From Polymyxa betae (taxonomy: Eukaryota > Endomyxa > Phytomyxea > Plasmodiophorida > Plasmodiophoridae), in assembly GCA_003693705.1 (NCBI GenBank), contig RBZT01000546.1, forward strand, positions 228,927 to 292,926: 64,000 bases of DNA. The letters run 5' to 3'. Of this stretch, positions 23,779-35,267 are shown in pieces. The notes beneath the pieces were generated by a model. That model searched no databases. It saw nothing but the letters and a program-made list of their open reading frames with translations, and was not told where the DNA came from. A program made the position numbers and the translations under genes. Every line of letters begins with the position of its first letter. Positions within the stretch are counted from its first letter, which is position 1.

Positions 23779-26700
23779 ATGTTGTTCCAGCTATTGGCAA
23801 TCCTGATTGTGGTTGGCGGTCAGGCTACGAATACAGCTTCTGACCTTCCCTTTCTCAACATTCATATTGTGCCTCACACCCATGACGACGTAGGCTGGCT
23901 GAAGACTGTTGATCAGGTCGATCACATTGAATTCGAAGGAGCTTTGAGCAACTGATAAGGAGTTAGTACTATGTAGGTTCAAAAACCGAGATTCAAAGAG
24001 CTGGTGTTCGGTACATTTTGGATACCACCATTGAGGAACTGCTTAAAGATCCAAACAAAAGATTTATTTACGTTGAAGTCGCATTCTTCGAAAGATGGTG
24101 GGAGGAACAAAGCGATGATCTGAAAGCGAAAGTGAAATCACTAGTAACAAGCGGCCAGCTGGTATTCATCAACGGTAAGCATTGCCAACTTACATAATCA
24201 AATTAGGCATAATTTATTATGTAGGCGGCTGGGTTATGAACGATGAGGCTTGTGTGTATTACCAATCTGTTATCGATCAGATGACACTTGGTCACCGATT
24301 TCTCAATAATACTTTTGGAATTCAGCCGTCCATAGGTTGGGCTGTTGATCCATTTGGGCATTCTTCACAACAGGTTTTTAATCTCCCTGTATATGTCGGA
24401 GCATAGAAATGATCGTGGTATTAGGCGTCGGCTTTTGCCGATATGGGATTTAACGCGTTCGTTCTTGGTCGTATAGATGATGATGACCGAGCATATCGTA
24501 GACAACATCGAACAATGGAGTTCGTATGGGAACCTAGTCGCACTGCAGGACCTAATAAACAGATTCTCGGCGCCATTACACCCACTGGTTATTGTAAGAA
24601 CATTTTCTCCATATACCATGTGATTTTTTAATGCTGAACTGTAGACCCTCCCGATGGATTCTGTTTTGACGACAATTGTGCGGATGATCCTTTGCAGGAT
24701 CGAACCGATCTGTTCGACTACAATCTTGAAGAGAAAGCAGATCGATTTGTTAAGGAAGTTCGCGATTGGGCTAGCTGGTACAGAGATGGGGAAATGATGT
24801 TAACAATGGGGTAGTGCAATACAATATATTGTTTATCAATAATTAACTATTTTGCTGTTTAGGGGAGATTTCCATTACTCGAATGCTCACATGTTTTTCT
24901 CGAACTTGGACAAGCTCATTGCCTACTTCAACAATAATGTCGATACGTACAAGATGAAGCTGTTTTATTCCTCTCCTGTCGAATATTTCAAAAAAAGAAA
25001 CGAAGATCCCGCTCCATTCACTACGAAGACGGGCGATTTCTTTCCGTAAGCAGAATTTACTTGATCTTTGTTTCTATTCAATTGACATCAGTGTTTAGAT
25101 ATGGAACATTTGAAGGGCATGGATACTGGGTTGGGTATTTCACATCTCGTCCTGCATTGAAACGACTTGAACAAGTGTCGAATGCTCATCTTCAAGTTTG
25201 TAAACAGTTGCAGTTTATCGCCAATGCGGAAGGGGACGTTGAAACTTTGAAACGAGCTCTGGCTATTGCCCAGCATCATGATGCTGTTTCAGGAACAGAG
25301 AAGCAACATGTTGCAAATGATTATGCTAAAAGACTCGAGATCGGCAACTCTGAATGTGATCACGTAATCAATAATGCGATCAAGAAATTGTCTACAAGCG
25401 ATAACGCCCAGTTCAGCAGATGTCCGGATCTGAATATTAGCAGTTGTCAGATATCACAGACGTCAGATTCGTTTTCGGTTATTGTCTATAACAGCAAGGT
25501 GCAAGTTACTCAAGAGTTAATTCGTATTCCAGTGGACAGCCCATTGTGGTCTGTTGAATCTGCCGATGGAAGTGCCTGTCAGATTCAAATTTATTCCAAC
25601 ATTCCTGATCAAGCCTCCTCTAAGCAATCATCTATCTACACATTAGCCTTCATTGCTACAGCGCCTGGGCTAGGTTATACTGTTTACAATGTCAAGAAGA
25701 TCACATCTAACAGCCTACTTACGCCATGGGTTAAGCCAGATCCTGCTGATCCAATGGAGTACATGATCGAGAACGGTCAAGTAAAAGTCCTGTTCGATTC
25801 AGAAACCGGCTTGGTTAACTCAGTTGTGAACAAAGCCGATGGAACTAAAGTGAAAGTGAACCAATATTGGGCTTCATATCTGAGTCATGATGGTCGTGGA
25901 GGACCTGTTGCATCTGGTGCCTACATCTTCCGACCCGAGACTCAAGAACCTGGACCCATTAGGCCGAATTCTAATACCATTCGATTTAATCGAGGACCCG
26001 TCATCAATCAAGCTCTTATAACGGTATGCTGAAATTTCCACTGAGTTTAGCTCGTTCATTAATGTGCTATCACAGTTTGGTGAGATGATATATCAAACTG
26101 TTCGACTGATTGAAGGTTCAGAGGCAGTCGAAATTGAGTTTACGGTTGGACCTATTGACGTCAGTGACGGGATCGGAAAAGAAGTTGTTGCTCGTTACGC
26201 CACCAACATCGAGAGCAACGATAAGTTCCGTTCCGATTCAAATGGGCGAGAGATGATAGAGAGACGAAGGAATTACAGAGAGACTTGGCCATTGGTGAAC
26301 AAAGAGCCTGTTGCATCAAATTATGTCCCTGTTAGGACAGCTATCTCTATTGATGACGATCATGCAACCTTAACTATTCTAACCGATAGATCGCAAGGTG
26401 GATCCAGTCTTCAGTCCGGTCAATTGGAAATCATGGTTCATCGACGTAATCTACACGATGATCAGCTAGGCGTTGGTGAACCTCTTAACGAGCCAGGACT
26501 TGACGGAAGAGGATTGATAATTCGAGGTACGCATACATTATTGATCAGCAAACGGAACCGAGCTGCTGCGCTTCACCGATTCCATCAAGAACGTATCGCT
26601 CACCCTGTAGCTCTCTTGTTCTCTACTGGATTTCAGATGCCTGTCCAGCAATTTTCTGCTATCAAATCGGCTCTACCAAGTAATATCCAGATTGTCACGC

Positions 26701-27053
26701 TTGAGAAAATCGATGAGAACCGCGTTATTCTTCGTCTTGGGCATATGTTCGCCATTGATGAAGATGACGATCTTTCAAGACCCACTCAGGTTAATCTGCA
26801 AGATCTGTTTAAAGAACGCTGCATTTCAGATGCTAATGAGTTAAGTTTATCAGCTAATCAACTGAAATCTTCCATGAAGAGATGGACATGGAAGACCACA
26901 GATAAAGACAACACGAAGCATTTGAAATCTGAAGACGACTCAAATCCGTTCGTCGTGTCACTTTCTCCTATGGAGATTCGTACTTGGGAAATTATATTCT
27001 CACAGTGCCAGAACATTATTCTGCCGCAAGCATTAACTGTTACCACGAGTTGA
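23779..27053 (+). CDS. Lysosomal-type alpha-mannosidase, GH38
   Basis: A glycoside hydrolase family 38 enzyme that trims alpha-mannose residues in the lysosome or vacuole. Eight exons join in frame: 23779-23916, 23967-24174, 24225-24373, 24425-24593, 24645-24810, 24863-25045, 25099-26023 and 26076-27053 (about 970 residues). An N-terminal signal peptide ([14 protein letters not shown]) is followed by the zinc-binding block [15 protein letters not shown], by [14 protein letters not shown], and by [12 protein letters not shown], which carries the catalytic nucleophile Asp. The middle helical bundle has [20 protein letters not shown], diagnostic of the lysosomal LAMAN branch rather than Golgi mannosidase II. 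The C-terminal beta domains include [19 protein letters not shown]. Length and domain order are normal. Splicing at 23917-23966 is needed to give the [16 protein letters not shown] block. Confidence 0.94.
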
Positions 27054-27181
27054 ATCGTTGATGTTTAATTGATATATTGTTAACCATTACCTGGATAAAA
27101 AATGGAACATTCGATGATTAAAAAAAATGAAGTTGAGAAGTCTCGGAACTGCGTCAAACCCCTTGTTGGTTGCTTTTCTTG

Positions 27182-27593
27182 ATGAAGAGTCAGGATGACA
27201 TTGATCAGATGAGCAATATTGAGATTGCTAACAGCATACAGACCGTTATTTTGGAACTTATTGCAGCCACAGTCAGATCTGAACGTACATTGCAAGGTTT
27301 ACTAACGCCTATATACATGCTCTTTATATCGAATCTGATCATGATTGATAGAGACACTTGAAGAAAGTATCTCTCAGTATATCACTTATATCAAAACTTT
27401 AGAAAGGCGTCTTAAAGTATATGAACAATCACGAATCCATCATGTTCCTATTTCCGAATTACAAGCAGAACTAGAACAAAAGCAATCGTTGATTGCTTTG
27501 TATCGACAATCAATCCAGTCTTGGAACGCCAATTTTGCTGCTTTATCTTTACAGAATCAGGAAGCTCTACAAGCTGTAATTCCATCAGATTAA
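27182..27593 (+). CDS. MED28-like mediator subunit candidate
   Basis: Two exons, 27182-27296 and 27352-27593 (intron 55 nt), give about 118 residues, almost all helical. The start is MKSQDDIDQMSNIEIANSIQ. The C-terminal half, ISELQAELEQKQSLIALYRQ then SIQSWNANFAAL, follows the pattern of metazoan MED28 (a 'SEL…EL.+K..L+….+..W' block after a helical pair), and the whole layout fits a small Mediator head subunit. The resemblance is short and could arise in any coiled coil, so the name is tentative. A profile comparison with the MED28 family would settle it. The gene lies between the mannosidase and the RCC1 gene on the same strand. Confidence 0.45.
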
Positions 27594-27760
27594 TTTTTTA
27601 AATGAATGTATTTTATCGATTCTTGATCATTGATATATATTGATTATCTGTTGATTACACTCAGCACAAGATTAGCAAGTGAACGTAGCATATCACTGCA
27701 ATGAGTTGCTTGTGAGGTACCGTCATAAGATCATTCGTTGCATGAACTAAAAGCTGGAAA

Positions 27761-30365
27761 ATGGTTCAAGATACCGAAACAAATGACGATAGAATAGGAT
27801 TCCTGTCTGGACCACCGCCTGATAAAGGCCATCGTCAACGTATATTCGATAGTTTATCGATCATTACTGATGGGAATCGATTCCGTTATGTTAACAGGTT
27901 AATATATGAAGTTAAAGACTATCAATACTGATCAAATGTCATTCTAGTTCGATTGATGAGATTGACAGTGCTCGTGGCACGTTCATGTATAGCTGGGGTG
28001 CTGGATGCCAACCTGGGCGTAAATCTGATCGAGGACCATGCAAGGTTTTAGCCGGATACTCAATATGCTTGAAGTGCAACTTATCTGTTATAAGACATCA
28101 TTGGTGCCATATCTCATTGAAATCCCTGAATCAGTTCGATATGTAGGATGTGGTGGATCTCAATCTGGATGCTGTACAGATTCAGGTCATGTATATGTCT
28201 GGGGAGATAGTAGATATCATCATCTAGGTTCTATTGCTGATGGACATACTTATCAGAACACACCAATGCTTGTTCATAGCTTGGTTCAAGCTAATGTCTT
28301 CATTATTCAGGTTTGTGTCACGTTGATTGAGGTTACACTGGCTTTAATCTGGATAAAGATCGCTTGTGGAAATGGTCATACCGTTGTTCTTACTAATGAA
28401 GGTCGTTTATGGACCTGGGGACTTTCGAAGAATGGTGAGCCATTTTATTGAGATGAATGATTGTTGACAGGTTCTCTACCCTTGTTTTGTGACTTTCAGT
28501 TTAGCTTACAAGGTTGCTTATTGAAATTAACATGATCGTAGGTCAAACAGGACATGGTATCTTGTAGTGGATCGGTATGACCAATTTCTGATTTTTTTTA
28601 ATCAAGGCGATAGAATTACAGTGCGAGCACCGAAAAAGATCGACATAGAAGTGAAATTTACCTGGTAAATTGATCAATTGTCCTGATCGGGTTTCATCGA
28701 AAGTTTATGTTGGCATTGGGATGAAATTTGATGAAAACCATCAGTGAACTGAGTTCACTGATGGTTTGTAATGTACAGGATATCATGTGGTGATAAACAT
28801 ACAGCTGCATTATCTGCATCAGGTCATGTATATACTTGTGGACATGGAGAACATGTATGTATTAATGTATAGCAGACAATTCAGTAATGACCTATTTATA
28901 GGGTCAATTAGGACATGGAGTTAACAATGATGAATTACGTCTAAAGCTGGTCTCAGATCTTGCTAATCTCAACATCAAACGAGTTCAATGTGGCTCTATC
29001 CTAACGGCAGCTATAGATCGTAATACAGCTCCATGTCACTGGTTCGTCCTCAGATTCTTCACAGAACATGGAGCATTGTATTTCTGGGGATTCGGAGAAG
29101 CAATATTTCCACAGGGCACACATTTTCAGTATAAGCCAATGTTATTTCGTCTAAAAGATAAGCTTAAAGATGTATCATGTGGACATAGTCATGTTATGGG
29201 TCTCAGTGGTAAACTCATATCAATCATTGTCCTTATATGTAATGAACTTGATGATTAGAAGCTGGCAATGTTTGGGTTTGGGGATCCAATCAATTCTTTA
29301 ATCTTGGGACTGGAGATACCAGGTCATACTGTTAGTGATATGGTTCTGTTCCTGGTTTTGATTCCGTGTAGGAATAGCCGATTACCCCAGATTGTGCTTG
29401 ATGGAAAAGATATCGCTAGTATCTATGCAGGACGACATCATTGTGCTGCAATATCTAGTAGGAGTATATTACCATGTATATATTCTGTATTAAATCTGTA
29501 TGTAGGACTAGGTCTGGTATATACATGGGGTTGTGGTGAAGATGGTATTATAGTATCATATGTTATAATATTGAGTGTAATGATGGTATATAGGACAGTT
29601 AGGACATAATAATCTATCTAATGTCAGTATACCACGTCTAGTTCAATCATTATTAGGCCATGTTGTTGGTCAGATATCATGTGCTGATAGACACATGCTA
29701 GCAATTACTGGTCAGTCTCTCTTCTCTCTCATACAACATTATATAATGGATTCCTGTCAGCTGCACCATATCGTCATGTATCAGATGATATCTTGCAGAT
29801 CTATCATACCGAGACTTTCGAACGGCGATTGAAACTTCGAGCTTTTCAAGCCTTACGTGATGGTAATTGCCAAGCTCATTGAGATGTATTGTTTGATTGA
29901 GTAATTCGGTTTAGGAACTACTCTATCTGTTGCCGAACGAGCACAGATCTCCAAATATCTCCATCAGCAGAATGTTCCGGGTGCCAATCATCTTCGATTG
30001 CAAGCTTTATCGCGAATGTTGCCGAATAATAGTCTTACAAACGGTGTTATGTCTGGATCAAGAACAGAGAGGAGATACTCTGTTAGTGCACTTAACAGTC
30101 CTAACACAGCTCTGAATGCAAATCTTTATATAGGATGATTCTTTTACTGATCCTAGAAGACAGTCCTCTTTCTCAGCACGTGAACCATCAGAAAGGATGG
30201 AGGTAAGAAATAATCTTTATCAGGACGGAATCAAGTCCTAAACCGTATTTGGAACAGAATGATTTCTTGGAAGACCTGCTTGTTGAACGCCATGCTAGCG
30301 CTCTTGTACCATTACATCCATCAACTGAAGGAACTATTGCACGAATATGCTTCCATCGGGTCTGA
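27761..30365 (+). CDS. RCC1-repeat protein, 17 exons
   Basis: A beta-propeller protein of the RCC1 superfamily, about 560 residues. It is split into 17 exons that all join in frame: 27761-27897, 27948-28044, 28095-28310, 28359-28434, 28542-28556, 28607-28664, 28779-28854, 28902-29019, 29065-29208, 29259-29322, 29372-29457, 29506-29544, 29594-29710, 29761-29862, 29915-30081, 30134-30202 and 30257-30365. Repeats show the usual G-x-V-Y-x-W-G pattern: TDSGHVYVWGDSRYHHLG, TNEGRLWTWGLSKNGQTGHG, SASGHVYTCGHGEHGQLGHG, YFWGFGEA, GNVWVWGSNQFFNLGTGD and LVYTWGCGEDGQLGHN. A non-propeller C-terminal tail of ~130 residues follows. Exon 5 is only 15 nt. The specific partner cannot be named; a GTPase exchange role is known only for some family members. 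Average exon size here is far smaller than in neighbouring genes. Confidence 0.85.
28735..28767. repeat. Perfect 33-nt palindrome inside an intron
   Basis: Two 16-bp arms, AAACCATCAGTGAACT and its exact reverse complement, are separated by a single G. The element lies in intron 6 of the RCC1-repeat gene (28665-28778), which at ~114 nt is the longest or second-longest intron of that gene. It could fold into a hairpin in RNA or a cruciform in DNA. Confidence 0.95.
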
Positions 30366-30413
30366 TAGCACTTTCTACAGAATTGATGCAGTAATCTCAG
30401 GGATGTTTAGGAA

Positions 30414-31879
30414 ATGTCGACACCGTTGAAGGATACCCTGCGAGCAGTTAAGGCAGCTGGAGTTGGGACGTCTGAAGCGAAAGCTGAATATAAGCGATTA
30501 TCGGACGCCATATTCTTGATTCGGAAAGAATGTGATCGTAATCGCTATCACCGAGTGGAGCTCATTCGACAATATCAGTTATTGAATCATGAAAAAGCAC
30601 TTGTAGTTGACACCAAAAAAGTTAACCTGCAGCAAGGTAGCAATTCGGATCTATATCCGGTCAAACAACGATCAATAAATTTTAACAGAGCAGGCCTTGA
30701 TGAAGAGGTTGGATAGTATTCGCATCCAGCTGGACACAGTTATTATCAAAATCAACGAGACCTTGAATACTCGTAAAAGATATGAGCAAAGCATCGCACA
30801 GTTACGGGAAGACATTAATGACATACAAAGGTACATTGAAATCAACAGCTCAAAATTTAGCTAATTCTAGCCCATACAAGGAGGTTTACTGCTGCTCGCC
30901 AGCTCGACAATTGGCATGAGATTGGCCTCACAAAAATCCAGCAAGCGCAGTTAAAAATCGCCTCAGATCCAGCTTTGGTAAAATACGATCTTTGTTTGAG
31001 TGGAGTTCAGTAAACAGTTCTCTACAGACTGATGTGAAAATATTTGGATCAGAAGCAGCAAAATTTAATCGATTTTTTAAAGACCATCTAAACAAGTTTA
31101 AAGCAATTTGCGATTTTATGCTGCAAGAGCGAAAATCTCGGACATCGGTTAGTCTTAGCGACAGGACCATTGCCTATAGACCAATCGTCGTTAGGGAAAT
31201 GAACGAAAAGAAGATAATCATAAGCAGCTACAAACTCAAAGAATCTCCATCTTGATAGCGAATGTCAAAAGTCGAGAACAAAGTTTGTTAGATTTTCTGG
31301 CCAATGTTTTCTCACTGTTGACCATTTGGTTGCGCAGAGATGTTGACATTAGAACAACATATCAGTACAATAGCAAATAAGAAAGTATTATTACAGGAAC
31401 AGTTCGAAAGGATAGCGGCAATTACTGGATTCAGAAATTCAAAGGAGATTATAACACGATTTTTTATGCGAAAAGAAATAGAAGCTGACCTTCGTGCTCA
31501 ACAACAAGCTGCATACCATACTATCGAAAAGCTGAAGCAGGAACAGGTAAACCAGCGATATTTGAATTCCACAAAATTTACGGATATGTAGGCGAACGAA
31601 TTGGAAAAACTGGAAAGAGCGCAAGGCACAACACAGATTCGAATTCAAGTTGTCGAACGGCTACAAGAGCATTGTATAGCTGCACAGAGAAGACGAGATG
31701 AAATTGTCGATCAGTATAACATCCATGTAGCTCGCAGAGCACAAATGCATGAATTTTTCAGCATGCTCTTAAGCCGGTTAAATTCTGTTTTGGGTCACGA
31801 GCCCAGAGAATTTCATAATCTATCAAAGTTGTTGAGAAATCTGCATGAAACTCTTGGTCAATGTATTAACTGCGAGTGA
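30414..31879 (+). CDS. Outer dynein arm docking complex protein, ODAD3/CCDC151-like
   Basis: A coiled-coil protein of the docking complex that attaches outer dynein arms to axonemal doublets. Firm exons are 30414-30637, 30689-30830, one ending at 31282, 31338-31546 and 31592-31879; the stretch 30831-31282 holds further exons whose limits I could not fix (likely donors near 30985 and 31150). Recognisable parts are KINETLNTRKRYEQSIAQLR, which matches the 'NE…RK.YEQI…L+' block, and EQKMLTLEQHISTIANKKV, then ERIAAITGFRNSKEIITRFF, which parallels the 'F..I..ATGV.D..EVI.RF' signature of CCDC151. The last exon continues the coiled coil and ends in NLHETLGQCINCE. This is direct evidence of motile-cilium machinery. 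The gene starts 48 bp after the RCC1-gene stop. Confidence 0.75.
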
Positions 31880-31930
31880 ACCAAACCATGAAATTTAAAC
31901 CAAACGGTGTAATTTTAACAATACGATAAA

Positions 31931-34013
31931 TTAATCAAGATCTATTATCTCAACAGACTTATCAGTCGTTAGTTCAATTAAGGGATGCCTACGCCTTAAG
32001 TGATCGGCGAAAGGGCTAGGTGGTGGTGAATCGAATTCAGTACCACGCGCCGGTGCTAATTCTGTCGTTGAAATTGCTTTCGAAAAATTGGGTGTGACAG
32101 GAACTTCTGAATGAGCAGGAAAAGCTGCCATTGCAGACACAGCCGGAGGCGAACGAATCTGCTCATTAGCAGGAGCTGGAGTACCAGCAGGTGTTTCAGA
32201 TGATATGTTTGCATTGGTAGTTGGACCAATCGAAACACGGCGTGATGGTGATTCTACCAACGTTTTAGTCGAAAAAACAGAGATCAGACAGATTTACCCT
32301 TATCTACTACACTACCCACTACAGCTCCAATATTTTCATTCTTGATTTTGTACCGTTTGTAAGCATCGTTTAAGTGAATTGATGTGACAGCACAATCACT
32401 TGTCCAGGATTCCAGTATCTAGAAAATGTCGAATAAGACAACTTAATCGGGTGGCACTATCGGATGTACCTGTTTAAAATACCTCCTTCGCACAGCATCT
32501 TCCTGGTGCAGCTCGGTCTGATCAGGATTATTGAATCTGAGATGGCAGAGCAACGGTAGATGTACATACCGTTTGAACATTATCAAGGGGTTTCGATTTG
32601 GCTCCACTTTTCTGCTGAATCGCTGCATTGGAAGCTGCAGTAAAATCTCTTGCAATCGTGGACAATTCTAACAGATCAGATGCAAACAAATCCCAGCGAC
32701 ATCTGAGTGCAAACGAATCAGAACTGCAGAAAACGACTGCACTTGACCGAACCTGTATTTGAGTTTCCCATCTGATTTTTTAGAAACAGAGACACAACCA
32801 GCAGAAGTATCACCAGATTGAACGGCGGCCTCATAATTAGCCACATCTTTCTTGATTTTTAGTTTTAATCTACGAATAACCTGGTCACAGTTAACATGAG
32901 CATAAAATGGCGTCTACAGTCTCAACTTTTTTTGATTGGGCATCAAACTTCTTTGGAAGCCACTGGATATATAACTTCTTTAATTTGTCTTTGATATTGC
33001 CTTTCGATAAAAATGATCCATTTGGGAACAATCCACTAAGCTGAGCATAAACATGCTTTCTATAAAAAATACTAGGTACAAACGAACCATACGCAAAGCA
33101 TAATCTACCTTTCGGTTGCTTTAATCGTCCGTATTCTCTCTTCAAAGTTCATAAGTGCAGTTTCCAGAACAACCGGCATTGGTTTCTTGTCAGAATCAGT
33201 GAGTTTCTCTTGATTTGCACTGATCAGATCACGTAATGATGTCAACTCATCAGTTAAAACTTCATCAACCTGACCACCTATTATGACCTAATCATATATG
33301 CATGAAACTCAAGTAATTTGTCGAAGAACAATACCGACTTTTACTTTGTCGGCGTATTCATCAAATTCCGGTGTAGCAGGCCTTACAGCAGGTTTCGATT
33401 TTGGCTTAGATGCCTTAGGTTTAGGCTTCTTCTCGACAACAGCAATGTCGCCGGTTTGAACAAAGAAACCTGAAAATTGTCAAGAAATGTTTCATATCCG
33501 ATCAGAAACCCAACCTTTCATTTCAGTTTCAATCCGCTTGGACTGTTCAACATCAAATAATTCGCTATCATCAATGAAGGGATCGTTAACATCGTAATAG
33601 CTTCCTTGAGATATAGATTCATCAGCGTCGTCCTATTTAGGCAGTTAGCAGGACGTTCGTGACAGCGCATGGGTTATCACACCACATCCATGGCATCAAC
33701 GGCGACACCTTCTTCAGAATCTTCCTCCAAAGACGCACACAGAGCTGACCATGATATAATAGGGCCTGAAAGAGAACTTTAGACTAACAAATAATAAAGG
33801 ACGAGAAAAAATAAAGCTAATTTAACCTTGGTCTTTGAGATCTACATAGAATCGCAGGCATCCGTTGTATTCTTCTTGATCTTCTTCGCCAAGATCAATT
33901 TCATCTTCATTATCGTCATCACCGTCTTCTTCTTCACTCTGACTAGCATCATCATCAACATCAGCGGGCGGTAATTGGTCCTGCTGGTGTTGATGAAGCA
34001 GTTCAACTGACAT
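31931..34013 (-). CDS. Ubinuclein / HPC2-type HIR complex subunit
   Basis: Ubinuclein/Hpc2 is a subunit of the HIRA/HIR histone H3-H4 chaperone. The gene starts at ATG 34013 with MSVELLHQHQQDQLPPADVD and a strongly acidic stretch. After two introns comes the HUN domain, ISQGSYYDVNDPFIDDSELF, continued over the next splice by ETEMKGFFVQTGDIAVV, the diagnostic Hpc2/UBN signature that contacts HIRA. Further exons encode a lysine-rich linker (KPKPKASKPKSKP) and the ubinuclein middle domain (RKHVYAQLSGLFPNGSFLSK, then IKDKLKKLYIQWLPKK). The C-terminus, 32260-31931, is Pro/Ser/Ala-rich and ends LTTDKSVEIIDLD. Several exons between about 32870 and 32270 were not resolved individually. It is convergent with the docking-complex gene. 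Confidence 0.8.
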
Positions 34014-34147
34014 AATGATGATGTATCAAATGGAGTGACGAAGCTCCCAAAACAAGGCTAGATCAGAAATGATAGGACTTCGCACTTGGTAATATTTGTC
34101 ATTATACATCAGTGTTGTAGATCGACGACCCCAACAAAGTAGGCATT

Positions 34148-34978
34148 ATGCACCCCATTACCCCATCTCTGTTAGAGCCTATATCTCCACCAAGTGCTTT
34201 TGGTATTGTAGAGCCAGGTATATATCGATCTAATGCATTCAATGCTGATCACTTCTCGTTTATCGGTCGCATACCATTAAAATCCATTCTGTATCTCTCG
34301 TCAGAATTAACAAGACTGAAAGAATTTGTCGATCAGACTTCGATAAAATTTTGTCACCAAGGTTTAAAAGCATGGCGTCCAGAACTTACTTGGAAACCTG
34401 TTTCTGATGAACTTGTGAAGGATTCCTTGGAGTTCATATTAAACGTGGAAAACCATCGTACGGTTAAGTTTACAGGATAATTCTGTTATTGACCTGAACG
34501 ATATAGCTGTTATGATCATGTGTAGTTCTGGTATACATGAGACAGGTATATTAGTTGGTTGTTTGAGAAGATTACAATTCTGGAATATGGCATCAAGTAT
34601 GTACTGCATTTGCTCATCTGCTTATTTGTTTCTTATAAATTCATGTAGTAATTGAAGAGCACCGCCGTTATGCCGGTGCAAAATCTCGTTTCGTCAATGA
34701 GCAGTATATAGAGTTCTTTGATATAGATCTTGTGACTTTGCCGCTCACACTTCCGTCTTGGTTCATCAACCAGATCCAGTTCTTTCAAAATGTGAGCTGT
34801 ATACAATTTGAGATTTGTTCTGAACTTCTTTTAGTTGAACAATCATAAAGAAGGAAAAAGCAAAAACAATACTGCTATCAACAGGTATTCCTTAAGACCA
34901 GCGACTTATGGTCCTTTGATAAGCACCAATGCATGTTATGATCCGTCGAAATCTATTGTCATAGACGATGCTGAATAG
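34148..34978 (+). CDS. OCA1/SIW14-type atypical tyrosine phosphatase, active-site Arg replaced
   Basis: Four exons join in frame: 34148-34457, 34507-34596, 34649-34791 and 34835-34978 (about 228 residues). The fold is that of the plant and fungal atypical dual-specificity phosphatases: start block PPSAFGIVEPGIYRSNAFN, then FIGRIPLKSILYLSSEL and WKPVSDELVKDSLEFIL, and after the catalytic loop GILVGCLRRLQFWNMASSII and EEHRRYAGAKSRFVNEQYIE. The P-loop reads MCSSGIHETG where active members have C-x5-R; the Arg that binds phosphate is Glu here, with the Cys kept. In yeast, several OCA-family proteins form a complex and some are thought to be inactive, so this may be a pseudophosphatase. The donor at 34458 was chosen because it gives the NHPVMIMC strand in phase. 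Confidence 0.8.
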
Positions 34979-35267
34979 TAATTATATGCTGCACTCTGTT
35001 GCAAACCATAAAATGGTGGTTCATTTCCCGATATTAAATGCACAACGGAACCGCTTTTGTCAATATCTGACGCCGAGTCCCTTCACAAAGCAATCTGCCC
35101 GGAACCCAGAAGGTTCACTGGATTTTGGATAGATAGTGGAAGTTTGTAAAGATTGAGAGATGAGATGAAGGCTTGTCATTCATAATGTTACATGTGTATT
35201 AGGGGGTTGTTGTGACTCAGATGATATCACTGCGATCTGTTTCTTCTGATCTTGCTGTCACTTGATC

